Shown in pieces: positions 57,830-64,000 of a stretch of DNA of 64,000 nucleotides. Both the position numbers and the translations under genes were made by a program. A model generated the notes under the pieces. The model did not search any database. It saw nothing but the letters and a program-made list of their open reading frames with translations, and had not been told where the DNA came from. The stretch is from Tamarix chinensis (taxonomy: Eukaryota > Streptophyta > Magnoliopsida > Caryophyllales > Tamaricaceae): positions 1,055,623-1,119,622 of the forward strand of contig CM060172.1 of NCBI GenBank assembly GCA_030549775.1, written 5' to 3'. Position 1 is the stretch's first letter. Every line of letters starts with the position of its first letter.

Positions 57830-58434
57830 TTCTATCTCGAGATTATCAATTTTGAAGATAATGATAAAGAGTCATATTGGCCATCAAATTAAAATTAAGG
57901 ATTGATGACATATCAAAAAAGCTTACCAATTGCCAAAGTATCCAGACCAATAGAATAATGACAACTGTCAAAAATTACTGTAGACTTAGCGATTATTGTT
58001 TCAGAAAAATATAATGTAAAAAAAATAATATTTTATTATGTAGCCTAATTTGGGTGGAAAAATCACTTCAATTTATTATTATTTTATATACAGTAAAATG
58101 TTTGATTATATATCAAGATTATCAATTTTAAATATAACAATAAAGAGGAATGCCAACCATCAAATTAACCTTGATGATTGATAACATGTCAAAAAAGCTT
58201 ACCAATTGCCAACATATCCAGACCAATAGAAAATAGAAAATCGAAAAAGTTACTATAGACTTATTGATTATTGTTTCAGACAAACATACTATAAAAAAAC
58301 AATATTTTATTATGTATCCTAATTTGGGTAGGAAAAATTGCTGTAATGTGTTCTTCTTTTATATATAGTAAGATGTTTGGTTCTATCTTGAGATTATCAA
58401 TTTCGAAGATAAAGATAAAGAGGAATTGAAATGC
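57830..58434 (+). repeat. Tandem repeat of about 2.2 copies, 275-bp period
   Basis: GATTATCAATTT occurs at 57841, 58117 and 58392. Copies share CAAAAAAGCTTACCAATTGCC and a TTTTATTATGTA(G/T)CCTAATTTGGGT segment. The third copy is cut after about 55 bp by the family B left end at 58435. Confidence 0.8.
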
Positions 58435-58695
58435 CCCAAAAATTCTAATTTTAAAAATTATATTTAAATAAGATTTTATTAGAAAAATTAATTAAATAAA
58501 TTATTATTTTTAAAATAAAAGGAAATTAATTAGGGAAAATTAATAATAAATTTATAAGTATTTTTTATTAGGAGAAATTTGGGTATTTTAGCTAATTAAG
58601 GATATTATTTTGGAAATTAATTAAATAAATTATTTTATTTAAAATAAGAAGGAGAAAATAGTTTCAAATTAATATTAATTTTATAAAAAATTTCA
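58435..58695 (+). mobile_element. Truncated left end of a family B LTR
   Basis: TGAAATGCCCCAAAAATTC followed by about 240 bp aligning with 26347-26620, including GGGTATTTTAGCTAATTAAG and ATTAAATAAATTATTTTATT. Homology stops near 58695, where Athila-like gag sequence begins in the same orientation. Confidence 0.75.
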
Positions 58696-58699
58696 TATA

Positions 58700-59900
58700 A
58701 ATAAAAAGAAATACTGATCCAAACAAATTTTCCAAGAAATTTCATATAGCTTGTTCTAGAATGAAACTAGTAGGAGTACACATAGATCAACTTAAATTAA
58801 AAGCTTTTTCTTTTTCTTTAACCGATGTTGCAAATGAGTGGTTATATGATTTGCTTGTTGGATCTACTAATACTTGCATTGATATGAAAAAAATTATTTC
58901 TAAAAAAAAAATACTTTCCATCGTTTAGGGCCACAAATAATAGAAAAGAAATACTTGGTATTAAGTAAGATGGGAGAGATCATTTACATGAACATTAGAA
59001 AATGTTTAAAAAATTATTTGGTAGTTTTCCTAACCATCAAATTAGCGAACAATTATTATTACAATATGTCTATTAAGGATTAATACCCATGGACCGTAAT
59101 ATGATAGATGCTGCTAGTGGTGGATCATTAGTAGATAAGACCCTAATTGAGGCTAGGAGGCTAATATCTAATATAGCATCTAATTCTTGATACTTTGGTA
59201 CTAGAAACACTACCTCTTCATCACACCATGTAAAGGAGATAAGTATAATATAACTTAATGAAAAACTAAATAATTTATCTTCCTTAGTTGAAAAGGTGGT
59301 AAAGGGAGAGTGTTGGCTCAAGTATGTGGAATTTGTTCATATGTGGGTCATGATAGTGATGCATGTCTCAATATTACAAGAAGTACAACAAGCTAATGCT
59401 ATAAGTGGACCTCAAGGAAACCCACAATATGATCCTCATGTCTTAGGTTATAACCTAAGATGGAGGGATCATCCCAACCTAACGTATGGGAATAATCAAA
59501 GACCACCATCGTTCCAAAATAAATAAGCTTATAACAACCACCTGGATTCTACCCTGTTCCTCAGAACCAACTACAACTACCATTTATGCAACCTCCTCAA
59601 CCAATAACACCACAAAAATCTAGAGGAATGTCATTAGATGATATAGTTAAATCTTTAGCCAATATCAGTCATTAACTTAAAAAAGAAACTATAAATGGGC
59701 TAAAGAACTTAGAAAGTCAGGTGAGTTAGTGGCAAATTCTGTAGGCAAATTTGAAGCATAGATTTCTATATAGTTACCTAGCAAAATAGAAAGGCATCCA
59801 AGAGAAAACGTGAGTGCTATCATGAGTAGGAGTGGAAAACAATTATATGGTCTAAATCAATGTAAGGATAACTAAGGAACAAAGCAAGAAGAGGATGAAT
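58700..59900 (+). pseudogene. Athila-like Ty3/gypsy gag relic
   Basis: Plus-strand gag text without a start: CSRMKLVGVHIDQLKLKAF and SLTDVANEWLYDL (58755-58860), KKYFPSF and RKEILGIK (58910-58970), the HQISEQLLLQY box (about 59036-59070), MIDAASGGSLVDKT (59101-59145), and WRDHPNLTYGNN (59460-59500). This order is that of Athila/Tat-type plant gag (PF03732 family). The usual CCHC knuckle is not intact (ECWLKYVEFVHMW at 59310). ERHPRENVSAIMSRSGKQL (about 59790-59850) marks the gag-protease linker. Stops and frameshifts abound. Confidence 0.75.
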
Positions 59901-59939
59901 CAATAAATGTAGAAGAAGAGATCAAATAAAAAACTCTTA

Positions 59940-61020
59940 AGGTAATTAAAATAAATTCTTCTAACCTTTATAAACCCATTGCTCCTTTTCCTAGTCAACT
60001 AGCTATGGGTAAGAAGCAAGATCATGGGAAGGAGACATTAGAAATTTTTAAGAAGGTGGAGCTAAACATTCTCTTAATAGATGCAATAGATCAAGTTCCT
60101 AGGTATGCAATGTTTTTAAAAGGATTTGTGCACTAGCAAGAGAAAATTGAGAGGAGATGAAATATTTAGTGTGGGGAAGAATGTGTATATAATTTTGTAA
60201 AGGACACTCTTATCTAAGTGTAAAATTGGAAACATGAGGTATGAAAAATAAATGTAGTCTTAGGAGTCTCTATAAATTTTATGCCTTTATTTATAATTAA
60301 TATCCTAAGACTAGGAATCCTTAAAGAGATCCATGATATGATCCAATTAGTTTATAAATCTACCATACATTCTAATGGGGTGACAGAGGATGCTATAGTT
60401 CAAGTGAATGAACTTGTTTTTCCTATTGATTTTTATGTTATATACATGCAAGTTGATGGATCCCCTAACTGTCCTTATTATATTAGGAATACCATTTCTA
60501 AAAACCTCTTGAACTAAGATTGATGTGTGTAATGGGGTTCTTACTATGGAATATGTGATGGGGAGAAAATTTGTTTTGATAATGATGACCCCATGAGGTA
60601 TCCTACTGATTGTGAATCTATTTCTTAGGCAGGTGTAATTAACACTTTTTCTAAACAAGCTATTAAATTAACAAGTGATGATCCAATAGAAGTTTTTTTT
60701 AACAAATCTAATAGAATAAACTCTTATGAGGGTTAAAAGGAAGGTTTGAATTGAATAAGAAAATAAAGGAATGTGCTTATACTTCTATAGCTTATTCTAC
60801 TAACATAGGAGAGTAATTTGAATTACCAATTATGAAAGACAGACCCCTACCTTATATAGAAAAGGCTCTAGAGGTGGAGTTGAAACCTTTACCTAATAAT
60901 TCAAAATATACCTTTATAGGGATAATCAAACTTTTCACATCATCATTGCTAGTAACCATACATCTTTACACAAAGAGAAGCTTATTCAAGTTCTAAGAGA
61001 ATATAAAAATACACCAAATT
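59940..61020 (+). pseudogene. Athila-like protease region and start of RT, relic
   Basis: About 60000-60120 reads KKQDHGKETLEIFKKVELNI and LLIDAIDQVPRYAMFLK, the conserved pre-protease helix region. 60281-60517 keeps the protease end: GVTEDAIVQVNELVFPIDFYV corresponds to GIVEDVLVKVxxFxFPxDFxV. About 60920-61010 reads IIIASNHTSLHKEKLIQVLREYK, which precedes RT in this group. RT, RNase H and integrase themselves are missing. Inactive. Confidence 0.65.
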
Positions 61021-61079
61021 ATTACATTATTATCAAAAAAGTGTTAAGGCATGCAAACATGGAATATGAATAGGCATAA

Positions 61080-61260
61080 ACTCAAAGCATTCTATGAATA
61101 ACATCGAGTAGAGGATTTTGAAGTATGATTTTAACTTTGACCCTTGTGGGACCCTCTTCCTCATTTCTAATAATCCCTACCCCTTACCCTAATTTGTATT
61201 TACATGGTTTAGTTATTGAGGACAATGCCTATTCCAAGCATGGGGGAAGTACTATCTTTA
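61080..61260 (+). pseudogene. 3' end fragment of the Athila-like element with polypurine tract
   Basis: KAFYE-like text (61085-61100) resembles the last part of integrase in this group, followed by a GEDNAYSKHG-type tail. AGCATGGGGGAAGTA (61238-61252) looks like a polypurine tract. An internal deletion of most of pol is inferred from the jump from pre-RT to the end of integrase. Confidence 0.45.
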
Positions 61261-61614
61261 TTTTGTTTGTTTTTTCTTTCATTTTTATTATTTTGTTCTC
61301 TTTTATTAAATTATTTTATTTTGTTCCTTTTTAAGTGTGCCTTCTACCTATTTCACTGTTTTTTAGTGTGCTTTGTATTTTATTAATTTTAATAGACATT
61401 ATTTTATATTTATTAGAAAAAAGAAGGAATCACAAATCTTATAGACGATGCCTTGAGAATAAACAATGAAAGAAATCTCTAATTGATAGCCTTCATGTCC
61501 TTAAGTAGTTGGAACTATTTTTTACAACATGCTTCTAGAGAAGAGAAAAAGAATTTTTAATGTTTTTGTTGCAGCTCACTATCAAAGAACTTGAACATGA
61601 AAATTTGATAGTTG
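61261..61614. other. Unassigned non-coding stretch, possible LTR remainder
   Basis: T-rich sequence directly after the candidate polypurine tract. It could be the start of a decayed 3' LTR, but no matching LTR is seen upstream. Confidence 0.3.
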
Positions 61615-62348
61615 TGATAACCCCTCCTAAAATCCTTTAACTTATATTTAAAATTATGTTGATATAAAATACATGAGTTTTGATTTTGAAAAGGGATTAA
61701 AATTTTAATACATTTATGAATTTTAGGTACTCCAATTGATTATTTTGCTTAACCGATTGCCCAATACACTCAAAAACAGGTAATTTTGTTTCCTAATAAA
61801 CTAATAGACTGGTTTACTTAAACCGATCGACTGGTTGTTTTATGATTTTAGATCCTTTTATATGATTTTGGTTTGAATCTATTTATAATTTTTATAAAAA
61901 CATCTAATTATAATCTATCTATGCTAATAATCATATTTTGATGATTAGGGACTATTTTTATATTATTTAGATCACACTATAATTTTTATTTAGCTAAAAT
62001 TTCCCAAAAAGCACTTTTTGAGTCATATCTCACCTTCTCTATTCTCCATCACTTTTCTATATCTTTTGGCAGCCATGGCTGCATGTTTGACTTTCCACAC
62101 CATTCCCTTGACCTACTAGAGCTCCGCCAAGTCTCTTCCTAATTGCACCTTACCTCCCTTGCCTCAAATTGTGACCTCTTTACACTTTGAGTTCCCCACA
62201 CTCAACCTAAGTTAGAGTTCCCTCTCTCCCACTTGAGAATGTTGAAAATTAATCTCTCCTATGCAGCCCATTTTTTATGCAATTTACTTTCACCTTCTTC
62301 ACTTGTTCATTTTCTCTTTTCTCCCTTGTGAAAATTCCTAAGTGTTGG
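61615..62348 (+). mobile_element. Family A LTR-like element, left part
   Basis: TGATAACCCCTCCTAAAATCC start, aligning with 18949-19685 of the other family A copy. Shared text includes TTATGTTGATATAAAATA-like sequence, the ATCGACTGGTTGTTTT unit (about 61828) and CTCCATCACTT. It is cut by the family B element starting at 62349. Confidence 0.7.
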
Positions 62349-64000
62349 TGTAACACCCCAAAATTCACTAATTTTTTTTTCTTAAAGCGGAAGCAAATAA
62401 AAATAGAATCACTTAAAACTTATGAATTCTGGGAATGTTACCGCCACACTAAGTACCAAACCGGTTCTCTCCAACCGTTTCAGTACCAAGTGCTAAGGCT
62501 AAGGAAAATATTTACATTAAATTCAAATCAACAGTTCATAAAAGAACTCGAAAGATCATACCTAAAAATCAGAGTACACATAAACGTTTATAAACGTAAT
62601 AAAATAGAAATCAGAGTGCGAAATCAAAGAGAATAAATACTCCAATACAAAGAAATAATAGCAGGAAATAAAATTACATAAAGACTGAAATACAACCACA
62701 ACTCTCTCGAACTTGAGCCAAACATGCTCAACACTTAGCCCCGACTGATGTCTTGCCCACCTGCACAAACCAGAAGGGCATACTACTCGTGCGAATAAGC
62801 AGCACCCATGAAAAGGGTGATCAGTACGCTACGTACGGAGTAAGGTAACCGAGCACTAAGGCCAACACATAAGCACATAAAATCATGCATAATAATAAAA
62901 GGACATAAAGACCATCATCATGTCATAATATCGACCAATCATTCGGGTACATACATAAAGGCCCAATCATAGTCCAGATTAATTACCTAATTAATCTTTT
63001 ATCGGAATTCGATACACATCATGCTTTATATCAAATCCATGCGAGTACGGAAGCCCCTACTATTATAGCCGGTGGATCGGAGGCACATAGGGTATCATAC
63101 CCTAACCACTATTATAGCCGGTGGATCGGATACACATAGGACTACACGTCCTAACCACTATTCCTAACCGGTGGATCGGTTGGCTCCGACACGCATGGTG
63201 TTCCACTGTAAGTAATTAGTATCTTTTAGGCATTTTAGCAAAACTCTGGTTTGCGGTTGTTGAGCTCGGGAACCCCCACTATTATAACCGGTGGATCGGT
63301 TACGCATAGGACATCATGCCCTAACCACTATTATAGCCGGTGGATCGGTCACACATAGGGTAAACACCCTAACCACTATTATTACCGGTGGATTGGTTGC
63401 ACATAGGGTAAGAACCCTAACCACTATTTCGAACCGGTGGATCGGTTGGTCCCGTCTCAACGATCTTCCACTTTAAATAATTAGTGTCTTAAGTATCTTA
63501 TTCAACGGCTTTCACCCTAGACATGCATGAATCACTCCTTTAACACCTCACACATTGTAACTCATAAATTCCATCCTTATGACTCCACCTTAATCACCAA
63601 AAACACCTGACACCGCAAAAACCCTAAGCAGTTGCACCAAATCCTAATTATCCACACGAACCCTATCTCGGTTTCCTACGTACCCATATAATGCTCCACA
63701 CACTATTTTCCCTTCAAATGTTCAATCACCCAAACAACACTTACATTACTTTCCTCAAATCCCAAATCAGTGTTCCATACGTAAACTTCACTCTCATACA
63801 AACTTTACACATCCCATGCAATTATTAACTTCCATGCAACCCTAATACCACCATACAACCATTAACCATTATGCAAAACCCAAAATCTCATCATACAAAA
63901 CCCTAAATTCAATCCACATAACCCAAAGATTCATTCATACCAAACCCTAGATTCAAACCATATAAAACCCAAAGATTCATCCATACCAAACTAAGTATCC
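62349..64000 (-). mobile_element. Family B LTR in reverse orientation, extends past the window
   Basis: Starts TGTAACACCCCAAAATTCAC, the exact complement of the family B 3' terminus, and runs backwards through the conserved tail (62452-62510), the CCACCGGC...ATAATAGTGG array (63055-63440) and the 'ACCCTAAATTC' part. It is closest to the inner copy (29570-31515). GTTGG (62344-62348) would be its left TSD. The frame at 62277-62636 spans the junction and is not a gene. Confidence 0.85.
63055..63440 (-). repeat. Higher-order box array, right-edge family B copy
   Basis: Seven boxes of CCACTATTAT-N-GCCGGTGGATCGG type at about 63057, 63104, 63157, 63278, 63331, 63374 and 63421. They are divided into groups by ATGGTGTTCCACT (about 63196) and followed by GATCTTCCACTTTAA (about 63460), the complements of the spacers in the other copies. 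Confidence 0.8.

Noticed and set aside
62277..62636. 119-codon plus-strand frame
   Set aside because: Crosses the family A/family B junction at 62349.

Overview
The window looks like repeat-rich, AT-rich nuclear DNA of a flowering plant. The evidence is the repeat content: plant L1-type LINEs, Ty1/copia and Ty3/gypsy polyproteins, a TRIM element, a RepHel-type Helitron and very long LTRs with plant-like TG...CA ends. I found no ordinary host gene, tRNA, rRNA or CRISPR array. Almost all coding signal is decayed transposon protein, so most entries are pseudogenes. No species can be named.

Layout. 1-1884: plus-strand LINE relic, split by a 323-bp MITE-like element (523-845) that has a second, inverted copy at 2713-2987. 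3054-9000: minus-strand patchwork of a Ty3/gypsy relic (gag, protease, RT, then the integrase tail) around a Ty1/copia relic (gag, integrase, start of RT). 10498-15587: LINE of about 5.1 kb with an 11-bp target-site duplication (TSD), a broken ORF1 carrying a 226-bp tandem duplication, and a broken ORF2. 16700-18260: another LINE relic. 18551-23022: TRIM element with TSD CTTAT, whose right LTR is split by a 3.9-kb solo-LTR-like insertion ('family A', 18949-22817).

23055-38540: minus-strand Helitron RepHel gene (HUH Rep plus Pif1-like helicase) interrupted by a 10.4-kb block (25423-35856). That block is two nested LTR-like elements of one family ('family B', each about 5.2 kb). The outer one has TSD CCCTT; the inner one (26347-31515) has TSD CTTAC. 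38560-42045: AT-rich, no genes. 42051-50528: Ty3/gypsy element on the minus strand with two 843-bp LTRs, TSD TTAAT, and a pol frame that runs about 19 codons into the 3' LTR. It carries a solo LTR ('family D') in its leader, and an inverted second D solo LTR lies just outside it (50565-52127, TSD GTTCT). 52133-58434: AT-rich DNA built of old tandem and direct duplications. 58435-61250: left end of a family B LTR followed by an Athila-like gag/protease relic. 61615-64000: family A left end, cut by a reverse-oriented family B element that leaves the window.

The elements do not work together as a pathway. What they record is a layered insertion history that the TSDs let one order: Helitron, then outer B, then inner B; TRIM, then A; gypsy, then D; A, then B at the right edge. 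The least familiar signals are inside the family B and D LTRs: a higher-order array built on CCACCGGCTATAATAGTGG, a 1.3-kb minisatellite, and GC-rich hairpins in the D LTRs.
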